From: Closterium sp. Naga37s-1
Taxonomy: Eukaryota; Streptophyta; Zygnematophyceae; Desmidiales; Closteriaceae
NCBI GenBank assembly: GCA_947471745.1
Contig: CANJKZ010000505.1
Span: forward strand, 186,001-250,000
Reading direction: 5' to 3'
DNA: 64,000 bases
A program made the position numbers and the translations under genes. The notes beneath the pieces were generated by a model. The model saw nothing but the letters and a program-made list of their open reading frames with translations, did not search any database and was not told where the DNA came from. Every line of letters begins with the position of its first letter. The first letter of the stretch is position 1. This document shows positions 45,505 through 56,499 of the stretch, piece after piece.

Positions 45505-46221
45505 CTAGAAAAAATGGCAGTAATACATTTTGCTGGGATGCAAGTGCTTGTTACGTATGTCTAGGCATAATAAATGGACCATATTTAGTGCACGTTTATG
45601 ATCGCGAGCTTAGTGTTTGTAACTTCATACTGTAGTGCTCTACTACCAGAGAATGCAGTTCTCCTGGTATGCAAGTATTGCTGAAAGTATGCAAGGCAAT
45701 CCCTTCTACGAACAGAGTCAAGTCACACTGAAGAATGTGTTATCGTGAATTACTTTAAGATGCCTTTACCGTTATCCCCGCGCCGTAACCGTTATACCTT
45801 ATGGTGCGTTTACTTAAAACCCGAGGTCAGCATGGTAAAGTTTCAAGTTATGTGGATTCGAAATAGGCTGTAGGTGAGGGTGTGCGAAACCTATTTCGGT
45901 TGTGTTGCTTTGGCGAGAACTTCATTCATCCGCGAGCAATCGAACATTTCGTGCATACCAAACTTGCGATTGCCACAACCCAAAGCGAAAAGTGAGTCGC
46001 AAGAAGAGAGGGGGACAGCCAATCATAAGGTTTCGCATACGACGCATATGGAAAGTGTGGCTGCACTAGAAGTCACTGCAAAACTGATTCAACTCGACTG
46101 TCATGCCAGTACTACTAGCAACGCCACCTTCTCTAACAAGCTACTAGCACGTGCGGCTCTCCTCGTCCCCCTCACCTTGAGTCTTCGCGTTCCACCCATC
46201 CACGCGCAGCACGCCTCGCCT
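45505..46221. other. Intergenic, no gene recognised
   Basis: No ORF with a domain, no RNA gene. A 116-codon ORF at 45874-46224 is not supported by any motif. Confidence 0.45.
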
Positions 46222-46445
46222 TGAGCCCGCGATCTAGCCGCCCAGCCCGTGATTTAGCTGCCCAGCTCGCGATATAGCCGTTCAGCCCGCGATCTAGCTG
46301 CCTAGCCAGCGGTTTTTGCCGCCAAGCCCGCGATTTAGCCGCCAAGTCCGAGATCTAGCCGCCAAGCCCGCGATCTAGCCGCTGAGCAGGTATTTAGCCG
46401 ACCATCCCGCAATCTTGCCGCAAGGCCAGCGATTAGGCCGCCCGG
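46222..46445 (+). repeat. Minisatellite, ~19-20 bp GATCTAGCCGCCAAGCCCGC unit
   Basis: About 11 degenerate units with the core CCGCGATTTAGCCGCC. Confidence 0.75.
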
Positions 46446-46499
46446 CGTGCAGCTAGGCAGCGATATCTGCGTACTGCAGGCTTATTTCACGAACTGGCA

Positions 46500-46830
46500 G
46501 CAGAATCCGCACCACAGCAGCGAAATCGGCGCCATAGCAGCGACTTCCGCGCCACAGCAGCGAGATCCGTGCCACAGGAACGGAATCCACGCCATAGCAG
46601 CGAAATTTGCGCCACAGCAGCGAAATCCACGCCACAGCAGGCAAAATCCGCGCCACAGCAGCGAAATCCGCGCCACAGCAGGCAAAATCCGCGCCACAGC
46701 AGCGAAATCCGCGCCATAGTGGCGACATCCGCGCCGCGGCGGCGAAATTCGTGCCACAGCGGTGAAATCCGCGCCATAGCAGCAGAATCCGCGACACAGC
46801 TGCGAAAGCCGCGCCACTGACCAGCCGCGC
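46500..46830 (+). repeat. Minisatellite, ~18-20 bp CAGCAGCGAAATCCGCGCCA unit
   Basis: About 16 degenerate units. Frames on both strands are open because of the repeat, not because of a gene. Confidence 0.8.
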
Positions 46831-47282
46831 ACGAAATGCGCCGACCAGCCGCGCACCACTGACGACATCTGCGTAACCAGCACGTGCGCAGAGGGGACAA
46901 GCACCGAGACTGCCCGCGCCCGCGCTTGCGCCTGCGCCCGCGCCTCCCCCTGCGCCTGCGCCCGCCGAGCAAGCGCGCCAATTGGAGGGAGCTCTCTCGC
47001 TCGCTACCCGCGCGGGTGCGCCGTTCCCCCCACCGCGGTTTCCCCCGCGCCTTGCTCCACGCGCGCGGGGTTGGGCGCGCCCGTGGTGGTGGGGGCAATG
47101 GTGTTGGACGAGGGAGCGGGCGTGGAGAGGGCGCTGGAACGAGGCACCACCACGCCAGGACAGGTACACGTGCTCCGCGCCCCTGCGCTCTGCGCTCTGC
47201 CCCCTGCGCCCTGCCCCCTCCGTCCCCTGCGCTCTGCCCCCTGCGCTCCACCCCCTGCGTTCTGCCCCCTGAGCTCTGCGCT

Positions 47283-47901
47283 CTGCGCCCTATTCTCTGC
47301 GCCCTATGCACTGCGCCCTATGCACTGCGCCCTATGCTCTGCGCCCTATGCTCTGCGCCCTATGCACTGCGCCCTATGCACTGCGCCCTATGCACTGCGC
47401 CCTATGCACTGCGCCCTATGCACTGCGCCCTATGCTCTGCGCCCTATGCTCTGCGCCCTATGCACTGCGCCCTATGCTCTGCGCCCTATGCACTGCGCCC
47501 TATGCACTGCGCCCTATGCTCTGCGCCCTATGCTCTGCGCCCTATGCACTGCGCCCTATGCTCTGCGCCCTGTGCTCTGCGCCCTATGCTCTGCGCCCTA
47601 TGCTCTGCGCCCTATGCACTGCGCCCTATGCTCTGCGCCCTGTGCTCTGCGCCCTATGCTCTGCGCACTGTGCTCTGCGCACTGTGCTCTGCGCACTGTG
47701 CTCTGCGCACTGTGCTCTGCGCACTGTGCTCTGCGCACTGTGCTCTGCGCACTGTGCTCTGCGCACTGTGCTCTGCGCACTGTGCTCTGCGCACTGTGCT
47801 CTGCGCACTGTGCTCTGCGCACTGTGCTCTGCGCACTGTGCTCTGCGCACTGTGCTCTGCGCACTGTGCTCTGCGCACTGTGCTCTGCGCACTGTGCTCT
47901 G
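47283..47901 (+). repeat. 14-bp minisatellite, two unit types
   Basis: About 44 tandem 14-mers: first CTCTGCGCCCTATG / CACTGCGCCCTATG (to ~47660), then CTCTGCGCACTGTG (homogeneous, 47660-47901). Because 14 is not a multiple of 3 and the unit has no stop, all three plus frames stay open. Confidence 0.95.
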
Positions 47902-48682
47902 GTTCCTATTCCCCTTCTCGCCAAGCCTCCACCCGCCCCCGCCCTTTCCAACCCCTACCCCTCATGGTTGTCCTCTTCCTCCCTTTCCCCCACCCGTTTT
48001 TTACCTCCCGCATGAGGCAGGGAGGGAGGGCAGGAAAAAGGAATTCGAGGGGGGAGTGTTGTCCACTGCTGCATGTCTCAACCCCTCATGTGTGTCTCAC
48101 CCCTCCCCCTCTCCCCCTCCTCATTCCTTTCTCTCTGACGGCCGCGCCCTTCCCCTGTTTCTCCTCTCCCCCTCTTTGCTCTGTTTCTCGTCTCTTCCTA
48201 ACCACTTTTCCCTGCTCCCCCCACCTGCCTACCTGATTTCCATATCTTCCCTCTCCCCTTTCCCCTCACCTCCAACCCCTTACGTGCTCCTCCTGCCACC
48301 TCAGCTGACATGCTTCCCCTTTCCCTTCCCCCTCTTCCCCCTCCTCTTCCCTATCTCCCCTGTTTGACTATTTTCTTGTTCCCCCTACCCATATTCCCTC
48401 CCTCTCCCTGGCTATTGCAGTGACTACGCTGAAGTCTTTTTCTGGTACTGCAACTCGCCTCAGCCCATCATCCCATGCCATGCTCGTAGAGAAACCAGTT
48501 CCCCTCATGTTTTTTTCAATGCCTTGAGAAAGGTACAATCAAAAGTAGTAGGGTGATGCCTCTATGTACGGTACCCTTCTGACACTCTTCGTGTCCATGC
48601 ATCTTGGAAGAAAATCTTGCACTGCAGAAACAAAAGTACATATTGTGCTTCTGGGATGGATATCTCCAACAGTGTTCTCATA
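47902..48682. other. Pyrimidine-rich intergenic stretch
   Basis: Strongly C/T-rich to ~48418. A splice-acceptor-like TATTGCAG ends it at 48420, followed by a short open frame (DYAEVFFWYCNSPQ) without known domain. It could be a last exon of an unidentified gene; not called. Confidence 0.35.
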
Positions 48683-49206
48683 CCGTATGGCCCCGGATAT
48701 AAGCGCAGGCCTATTATAAGCGCATGCGCTTGTATCTGGAGCAATGCGCTTATGGCCGATCCTCATTTATAAGCGCACCCCCTGTAAAACCTTGATTTAT
48801 TATAAGCGCACGTATAATCCTAAAATTTAAACCAGATTAAAACGGTAGCGATTTCAAATTTTGCAGTGAGGATACAACTATTTTCGCTTCGATTGACTTT
48901 CGAGGACCTCACATACTGCACGTCCAGTCAGTATGAGCTGGCATTTCTGATAGTGACGTGTAAATTTTCCCCTGTGCGCCGGCAGAAAATCGCTCACGCG
49001 CGAATCTGAATTGCGACTCGCTACCACTTCGATTCGATTGAAATCACAAGAAGGAGATGTACAGTTTGGTGCCAATGAATTATAAATTTGCATTTGTTGT
49101 TATATAAGCGCATGCGCTTATAAATCTGACTCAATTATAAGCGCACCCCCCCAAAAAACACTGTTTTATTATAAGCGCAGGTGCGCTTATATCCGGGGTA
49201 TTACGG
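48683..49206. mobile_element. pogo-like MITE (524 bp)
   Basis: Inverted ends: CCGTATGGCCCCGGATATAA (then GCGCA) at the left and CCGTAATACCCCGGATATAA (then GCGCA) read inverted at the right. TA flanks both ends (48681-48682, 49207-49208). The motif ATAAGCGCA recurs at least six times near the ends. TA duplication and the CCGTA...CGGATATAAG.CGCA design resemble non-autonomous pogo/Tc1-mariner elements of animals and protists. The interior (48830-49080) has no transposase. Confidence 0.75.
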
Positions 49207-49439
49207 TATCATGCTTGCATACAACAGACAAGAAACAGGCAGTGGTATGGTGTAAAGCATCGACTAGCTACGCCTCGGCTTGTTCCTTTGCTTCACCACT
49301 GAAAATTAGGGGAGTGGTGTAGGCAGAAAGAATTTCGTGAAGAAACACGGGGGAGGTGGTGTGAGGTGCAAGGGAACAACCGCAAGGGGATACAACAAGC
49401 AGAGGCACATGATGAAAGCATGTATGGGGTGACAGTGAT

Positions 49440-49945
49440 GGGTGCACATGAAAAGGAGTGAGGGGGAAGGGGAGGGCATGAAAAAGAAGGAAAGGGTTGA
49501 GAAGGGATGGGGAAGGGAAGGGCAGGGCAGGGAGGGAAAGGCAGGGATTGAGAGGGCAGGTAGGGAACAGGGCAGAGGGTGGGGGGAAGGTGAGTGAGAG
49601 TGCGAGAGGACGAGTGAGAGAGTGCGAGAGGACTGAGAGTGAGAGAGAGAGTGAGAGGAAGGAGAGTGAGAGTGCGGAAGGAAGGAGAGAGAGAGCGGAA
49701 GGACACCTGGGCAGGGAGTGGAAGGACGCATGGAGAGGGAAATTATGGGGGAAAGCAGGGAAGGGGATGGGGGAAGGGGATGGGGGGAAGGGGATGGGGG
49801 GAAGCAGGGAACGGGATGGGGGAAGCAGGGAAGCATGGCCGAAGGAGGGACGAAGCAGGGCGGAGGGAGGGGGGAAGCAGGGGGGTTGGAGGGGGGAAGC
49901 AGGGAGGAGGGAGGGGGGAAGCAGGTGAGGCAAAGGAGCATAGAT
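49440..49945 (+). repeat. Polypurine low-complexity stretch
   Basis: G/A-rich on the plus strand with GAGAGTGAGAG and GGGGGAAGCAGGGA repeats. ORFs on either strand are compositional artefacts. Confidence 0.8.
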
Positions 49946-50054
49946 TGGGGGGTGAACAGAGCTGGTGGGAGAAAGGGAGGATGGTCAAAATAAAGAGGGG
50001 TGTAAACAATTGGGGGGAAGTGAGGTCGATGGGGAGAGGGAGTGAGGGAAGTAC

Positions 50055-50400
50055 CCGCTCTCACCCTCTGTCTCTCCCCCTCGGCCCTTCCCCCTCTGTC
50101 TCTCCCCATTTGTCCTTCCCCCTCTGTCTCTCCCCATTTGTCCTTCCCCCTCTGTCTCTCCCCATTTGTCCTTCCCCCTCTGTCTCTCCCCCTCTGTCCC
50201 CCCCCCTATTCCTCGCCGCCTGTTCTGTCTCTCCCCCTCTGTCCTTCCCCCTCTCCCCCTTCTCCTTCCCCTTCTGTCCTTCTCATCTCCCCCGCCCGTT
50301 CCCTTCCTGTTCCCCGCCCATCAATCATTCTTTCACTGTGACACCATCCCCCCCTCAGCTGTCCATCCCCCTCTGTCTCTCCCGCTCTGCCCCTCACATC
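50055..50400 (+). repeat. Pyrimidine-rich tandem repeat
   Basis: Units CCCCCTCTGTCTCTCCCCAT and TTGTCCTTCC alternate (~30 bp period at 50075-50200). No gene. Confidence 0.8.
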
Positions 50401-50659
50401 AGTATGGAAGGAGTTGCTGCGGCTGGAAGGAGCGAGGGCGTATGGGGGAGTTGCTACACACAATGGTGTCGATGGCGACGTGGGTAGGGGTTGGCGATAA
50501 GGACAAACGCTTCCCAATTGGAGTGGCGGAGGGGAAGCGCGCGTGACGAGGGGAGGATAGTGCTTAACGATAGGGAACGCGCGTGGCGAGGGGAGGAAAT
50601 CGTGCGACGAGCAGAAAGCGCGCGTGACGAGAAGGCACCTGGTGCGTGACTCTCACCTC

Positions 50660-51400
50660 TATGAGGGCGGGGGGAAACAGGGCGGAGGGAGGGGGGAAGC
50701 AGGGGGGATGGAGGGGGGAAGCAGGGCGGAGGGAGGGGGGAAGCAGGGCGGAGGGAGGGGGGAAGCAAGGCGCAGGGGGGGGGGGAAGCAGGGCGGAGGG
50801 AGGGGGGAAGCAGGGCATAGGGAGGGGGGAAGCAGGGTATAGGGAGGGGGAAGCAGGGCGGAGGGAGGGGGAAGCAGGGTGGAGGGAGGGGGAAGCAGGG
50901 CGGAGGGAGGGGGGAAGCAGGGCGGAGGGAGGGGGGAAGCAGGGCGCAGGGGGGGGGGAAGCAGGGCGGAGGGAGGGGGGAAGCAGGGCATAGGGAGGGG
51001 GGAAGCAGGGTATAGGGAGGGGGAAGCAGGGCGGAGGGAGGGGGGAAGCAGGGTGGAGGGAGGGGGGAAGCAGGGCGGAGGGAGGGGGGAAGCAAGGCGG
51101 AGGGATGAGGGGAGCATGACAGAAGGAGGGGGGAAGGAGGGCGGAGGGAGGGGGAAGGAGGGCGGATGGAGGGGGGCAGCAGGGCCTAGGGAGGGGGGAA
51201 GCAGGGGGGATGGAGGGGGGAAGCAGGGCGGAGAGAGGGGGAAAGCAGGGCGGAGGTAGGGGCGAAGCAGGGGGGATGGAGGGGGGAAGCAGGGCCCAGG
51301 GAGGGGGGAAGCAGGGCCCAGGGAGGGGGGAAGCAGGGAGGAGGGAGGAGGGAGGGGGGAAGCAGGGAGGAGGGAGGAGGGAGGGGGGAAGCAGGTGAGG
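50660..51400 (+). repeat. Polypurine minisatellite, ~21 bp GGGGGGAAGCAGGGCGGAGGG unit
   Basis: Over 30 degenerate units on the plus strand, interrupted by CATAGGG and TATAGGG variants. Nearly uninterrupted purines; G-runs of 4-9. Confidence 0.9.
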
Positions 51401-51589
51401 CAAAGAACAATAGATTGCGACTGAATGATTGAGCTGGTGACGAGGGAAGGAGTGCGCGTCACGAGGGGAAACGCGCGTGACAAGGGGAGGAGAGCGCGCA
51501 TCGAGCGGAAGAGCGCGTGACGAGAAGGCGCGTGCGCGACGAGCGGAAACGCGCGCGACGAAGGGAAACGCATGACGAGGGGAAGCACG

Positions 51590-51765
51590 GAATCGCAGGC
51601 AAGCGAGTGACGAGGGCCAACGCGAGTGACGAGGGCTAACGCGAGTGACGAGGGTTAACGCGAGTGACGAGGGCAGGCGCGAGTGACGAGGGCGGGCGCG
51701 AGTGATGAGGGCGGGCGCGGGTGGCGAGGGGGAGCGCGGGTGACGACGAGCGCTAAACGAGGGCC
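51590..51765 (+). repeat. Minisatellite, ~18 bp CGCGAGTGACGAGGGCTAA unit
   Basis: About 9 degenerate units around GCGAGTGACGAGGG. Confidence 0.8.
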
Positions 51766-52766
51766 TAAGCATGGTGAAGCTGTCGTTTGCACCAAACGTT
51801 CCGTGTGAGTAACGCGACAACGTTTGTAAATATCGGGTGACACTAGGCTTGTGCTGCCCAGCTATTGGCGAGACAGCATGTGTGTCTTGGGAGTTGCTGT
51901 AAAAATCGCGGTCCCTAGAACTAGGTGAAGGCGCACTCGCTGTCTACTTACGAGAGGAAGTAGGCCAATCATGAGTACGACTAGGTGTTCAAGATATGTG
52001 AGAGCCAAACGGTGGGCCAACCTGAGCGACGTTCGGTTCTGTTTTGCGACTGTGCTCAAAAGCCAATGAGAGAGTGTCGTTAGGCGTTGTCCCAGAGTCG
52101 CGAGAGTTTTGTACAAACAAGTAGGGCAACCCTGTTTTTTACGAATTCAAGTTCAAGAATCTTGAACTTGAAAATAACCATGCTGTACTCGGGCTTTAAG
52201 CAAAACAATCCCTGCACCGCGCCCATCTCTAGCGACCTTGATCTGGAAGAAATCCGAGTGTGCAAGTGAGCCAGAGAGCCATGGCAGAAAGAATCGCTCT
52301 TCGCGCTGCCGCGAGCAATCGCACGAGACACGGTAGAGAGGGTCGACGCGACACCACTAGTCATCGATGTAGGGGAGAGCTACGTAATGCGCTGCCTAAT
52401 GCGTACATAATGTGCTGCCTATTCGTTACCTATTGGTAGTGCTAATGCGCTACTGCTACTACATCTGACAGCCGTCGCGGCGACGTGGTCGGTTTTGCCG
52501 TGATCGCAAATGGGCTTCGCTGGCGTCACCGTCGTCGCAGCGGGGCCATCCCAAAAAAGTTTGGCCCAAAAAGCCCCCCCCAGGTTACCCACAGCTTACC
52601 CCCTGGGGGGGTACCCCGGGGTCCTTGTCTAAGTAAGCCGCAGGTGACCTCTGCAGCTTTCACTTCGCGTCGTGACCCCAAGGTTACCCACGGGTGGTGA
52701 CCCACAGGAGACCCCTCCCAATCCGCAGGAGCGAATCAGACGCGAGACGCGTGCCCCCTTGGATAC
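51766..52766. other. Intergenic, no gene recognised
   Basis: No domain-bearing ORF or RNA gene. Contains a short G/C palindrome-rich patch (52590-52640). Confidence 0.45.
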
Positions 52767-53247
52767 CAGGGCTAACTTTAGTAAAATGACCCGTCTGATG
52801 TCAAGACCGGGTCCTGGCTCCTTGTCTGATTGTCAGACAAAAGTTGTAACATTGTCTAGCTTTTCAGACGAATCCTAAATACTTGTCTGAGATTTCTAAA
52901 AAGATACTATGAATATATAAATTGGAAAATCTCATCTCAGCCCTAATGGTTCAGCCAGTAGAATAGGATATTGTGAAGATTGAGGTTTCCGGTTCGAATC
53001 TTGTCTCTTTCTTCTACTAGGCAGGTGCATACATCCTTCGAGAGTTTTGCCTTCAGACAAAAAATACTCGATATCTGCAGTCTCAGACGAACTGTATTAG
53101 GCTGTCTGAGAAATCAGATGAATAGAAAAAGCTTCTCTTAAAAATCAGACGAAATTAAACAGCATGTCTACGACATCAGATGAACCAGTAAAAATGTGTT
53201 CGGATACCAGAAATTCAGACAAAAAATGTCTGATAAAGTAAGCCCTG
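52767..53247. mobile_element. hAT-type MITE, family 2, copy 2 (481 bp)
   Basis: Same length as copy 1 and ~97% identical by eye (about a dozen differences). TSD TTGGATAC (52759-52766) versus TTAGATAC (53248-53255), one mismatch. The A box and B box are preserved (~52947-53001). Confidence 0.9.
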
Positions 53248-53838
53248 TTAGATACCTTCCCAACTTGTGGGAACGAATCGTATGCAAGCCGTGCATGTAC
53301 GCGCTGTGAATGTCTTCAACATTAACAATATTTCAGTACAGTGCAGTTTATTATTAGTAATTAAGTTACAGAGCTTGCTCGTGATATAATTACAAAAGAA
53401 ATTGGAGCAATCAATTACAGTTGCTATTATCAATTAATATTTTCCAGTTAGCCTCTCACACGGCAATATTTACACAACTAGCAATCACTTGCACTTGCAC
53501 GATTCCACATTTTATTATCGAAATTGCAGTACAATACAACAAATAACACATTTTCGTCTGCATGACCCAAGTCACATATCACAAAATACAGCACATCACC
53601 AGAAAGAAAGTAGCTGACCAAGTTACACCTGAAAGCCAGAGAATCATGTAAAAACGAGGAATAGCACGTCATGTCAAGAGCTCGCCAAAGAAAGCAAAAA
53701 ACATCACGTTAGCTGGAAACGGCTTACCTACCTGACAGAATAGGAGGCTCGCCACGGAGAGTAGCGAGAAACACACACTGTGATGTAAGGAGAATTGCAA
53801 TAATGGCGACGTAAAACAGGTCAAGTAAGTGACGCCAA
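53248..53838. other. AT-richer host stretch, no gene recognised
   Basis: Lower GC than its neighbours. No coding evidence. Continues after copia C at 60756. Confidence 0.4.
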
Positions 53839-53967
53839 TCTCAAAGTTAGCGAACAACGGAATGATTGGAATAGAAACGAATGGGGTACAAATGAGCAAC
53901 CCTAGAAGCTGTACCCCCTAGAGTGCAACTCACTATAGCCTATCATATCAATGTTCAACATTTGACA
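53839..53967 (-). repeat. Copia C 3' LTR (129 bp)
   Basis: Left terminal repeat, preceded by GCCAA and followed by the PPT side CACCCCCATAGGCTAAGTGA. Confidence 0.9.
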
Positions 53968-54167
53968 CACCCCCATAGGCTAAGTGAGGGGCATCAAAGC
54001 AAGCAAGGTGAACAAACGGTCACAAGACCAGTCAAAGCAAGAACCAAGGCAAGCTCAGGGTGGATCTCAAGGACACCACACAAATTCCGAGCGCAAGCAA
54101 GCGGCCACAAGGCCAGTTCAAGAGTTCACTAGGCCACAAAGCACAACAAGCAGAGCAAGCAACAGGA

Positions 54168-56467
54168 CTACACCAACCGAGGGCCTACCTCAACAAGCCC
54201 CAATTGCACACAGAACCTGTGGTGGTCACCAAGCGCCAAGGCCTTGGTGAAGACGTCTGCAGTGTTGGCCTCTGAGGCCACAAAGTCCAGGCGTGCCTGA
54301 CCGCGTCGCTGCAGCTCTCGCAGGAGGAAGTACCTCACGTCAATATGCTTCACTCTGCTCTCCAGTCGAGGCTCTCGACACAGGAGGATCATGGCCTTGT
54401 TGTCAGCGTACAAGGTCGGTGCAGAGCGAGGCCGCTCACCAAGGTCAGCGAGCAAGAAGGTCAACCAGCGAAGCTCCTGTGCCGCCATGGCACCAGCGTA
54501 TATCTCTGCCTCTGCACTGGAAGTAGCCACAGACGACGACCGTGTAGACCTCCACGACACAACACCAGCTCCCAGACTGAAGCAGTAACCCTGAGTCGAA
54601 CGCTGAGTCTCCACGTCGTCAGCGTAGGAAGAGTCGCAGTGACCAGTCAACGCCACTGGCTGAGTCCCTCCAAGCACAAGCCCCAAGCCTGATGTAGTCG
54701 CCAGGTACTTCGCCACCCTCACAGCAGCTGTCCAGTGGACAGGGCGGTGTCTCCCAGTCGCAACAAAGCGAGAAAGGATGCTGAGTGGAAAGGCGAGGTC
54801 CGGTCGAGTACAAGTCATCAGGTACATGAGGCAGCCCACCAGCTCTGCGTAGGGTCCACTGGACTCAAAGGGCTCGTCAGGAAAGGGGCCCGTGAGTCTG
54901 TGGTCAACAGCAAGAGGAGTGGGCTGTGTGGTGGAGAACTGGAAGTCGAACCGCCGAAGGACCTGCTGCACCATGTGTGACTGCGTCAGTGTGATGGTGC
55001 GAGCGGCTCTGTCCCGGGTGATCTGCAGGCCAAGGTAGCGATGCAGCTCACCCAGGTCAGTGCACTTGTGTCTCTTCTGCAGTTCGGACTTCACCTGAGC
55101 CAGGGCTTCCCTGTCTGCTGTAGCAAACACCAAGTCGTCGACGTAGACAAGGATAAAGAAAGGAGTAGAACCCGCTCGAACAAACAGCGACGGGTCGGCG
55201 GAGGACGGGCTGAACCCAAGGTCACGAAGCGTGGAGCGAAGAGTGTCGTGCCACTCACGGGGCGACTGGCGGAGACTGTAGACTGGTCGCCTCAGGCTCC
55301 ACTGGGTCCCAGGTGGGAAGGTGTCAGTGAAGCCAGGAGGACGGCGCAGCCAGATCTCCTCGTGCAGTCGGCCCTGGAGGAACGCAGTGGAGAAGTCGAG
55401 GGAGTGCAGCTCGTAGTCTCGCTGCGCTGCTATGTGGAGTAACACCCGAAGAGTAGTCATCTTCGGGGTCGGGGCGAAGGTCTGGAAGAAGTCAACTCCC
55501 TCACGCTGACTGAAACCCCTAGCCACGTAGCGCGCCTTGAACACCGGCGGTGCTCCAGGCGGCCGCTTCACCTTGAAGAGCCACATGCCATCGACTACGT
55601 TCGCCCTGGGAGGGGGAACTGCGTCGACGTAGGTGCCTGTGGATCTCCAAGACGCCAACTCTGAGTCCATAGCCGCTTTCCACTGAGAGGCCCACGCCCC
55701 TGACACTGCCTCGCGGTAAGTGCGAGGAGTCGGTATGTCAAGGGCGTCGGGGTCTCCCTCAGGGGAGAGCAGCATGGCACACACAGAGGGAGAAGCGGCT
55801 GCCCAGTACTCCAGCTCAGACTCTCTGTCCTCTAGGACGTCACAGCCAAGGGCAAACCCACCCCCGACGGACAGAGGACGGTAGGGAGGAGCTGGCACCA
55901 CACGGGTGGCGTGGTCAAGGCGGCTGGCGGCAGCAAACTCAGCGACAGCGGCAGTGAGAGCCGAGACAGACGACGGAGGGAAACGAGGGTCGGTGACAAG
56001 AGTGGTGAGGACACGTGCGGCAACAGGACGAACAGCGCGGTAGTAGTCAGAGATAGGAGTGGGGAGTGCAGGTAGAGAGGACGGAGGAGGAGACGGGAGA
56101 ACGGACACAGGAGAAGGAGAACGACGACGAGACGAACAAAGGAGGGCAGTGTGGAGGTCAGTAACAGGGGACGAGTGACGAGCACGCGGAGGACAACGAG
56201 TGATCAAGTCGCGACGGACAGAGGGAGGAGGAGACTGAGGAGGAGGAGAAGACCAGACCGCCGGACGGTCGTCAGGAGGAGGCAACGGAGGAACAAACAC
56301 AGGAGGAGACTGGGAGCGGACAGGAGGAGAGGAGGAAAGGCCAAGGGCTCGCAGGCCACTCACAGGTGGGAACAACCGCCGCTCTAGAGGAAGCTGCGGT
56401 GGCGGCTGCGGCCGCTGCGGCTGCGGCTGCGGCTGCTGCTGCTGCTGCGGCTGTGGCTGCGGCTGCG

Positions 56468-56499
<32 letters not shown>

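Noticed and set aside
46884..48367. Three long plus ORFs (314-450 codons) over the 14-bp array
   Set aside because: Open only because the repeat unit has no stop in any frame; no domain.
48421..48555. Possible last exon after TATTGCAG
   Set aside because: Short open frame without domain and no upstream exon found.
49268..51820. Long Pro/Ser-rich minus ORFs and Gly-rich plus ORFs
   Set aside because: Products of polypurine/polypyrimidine composition and tandem repeats.
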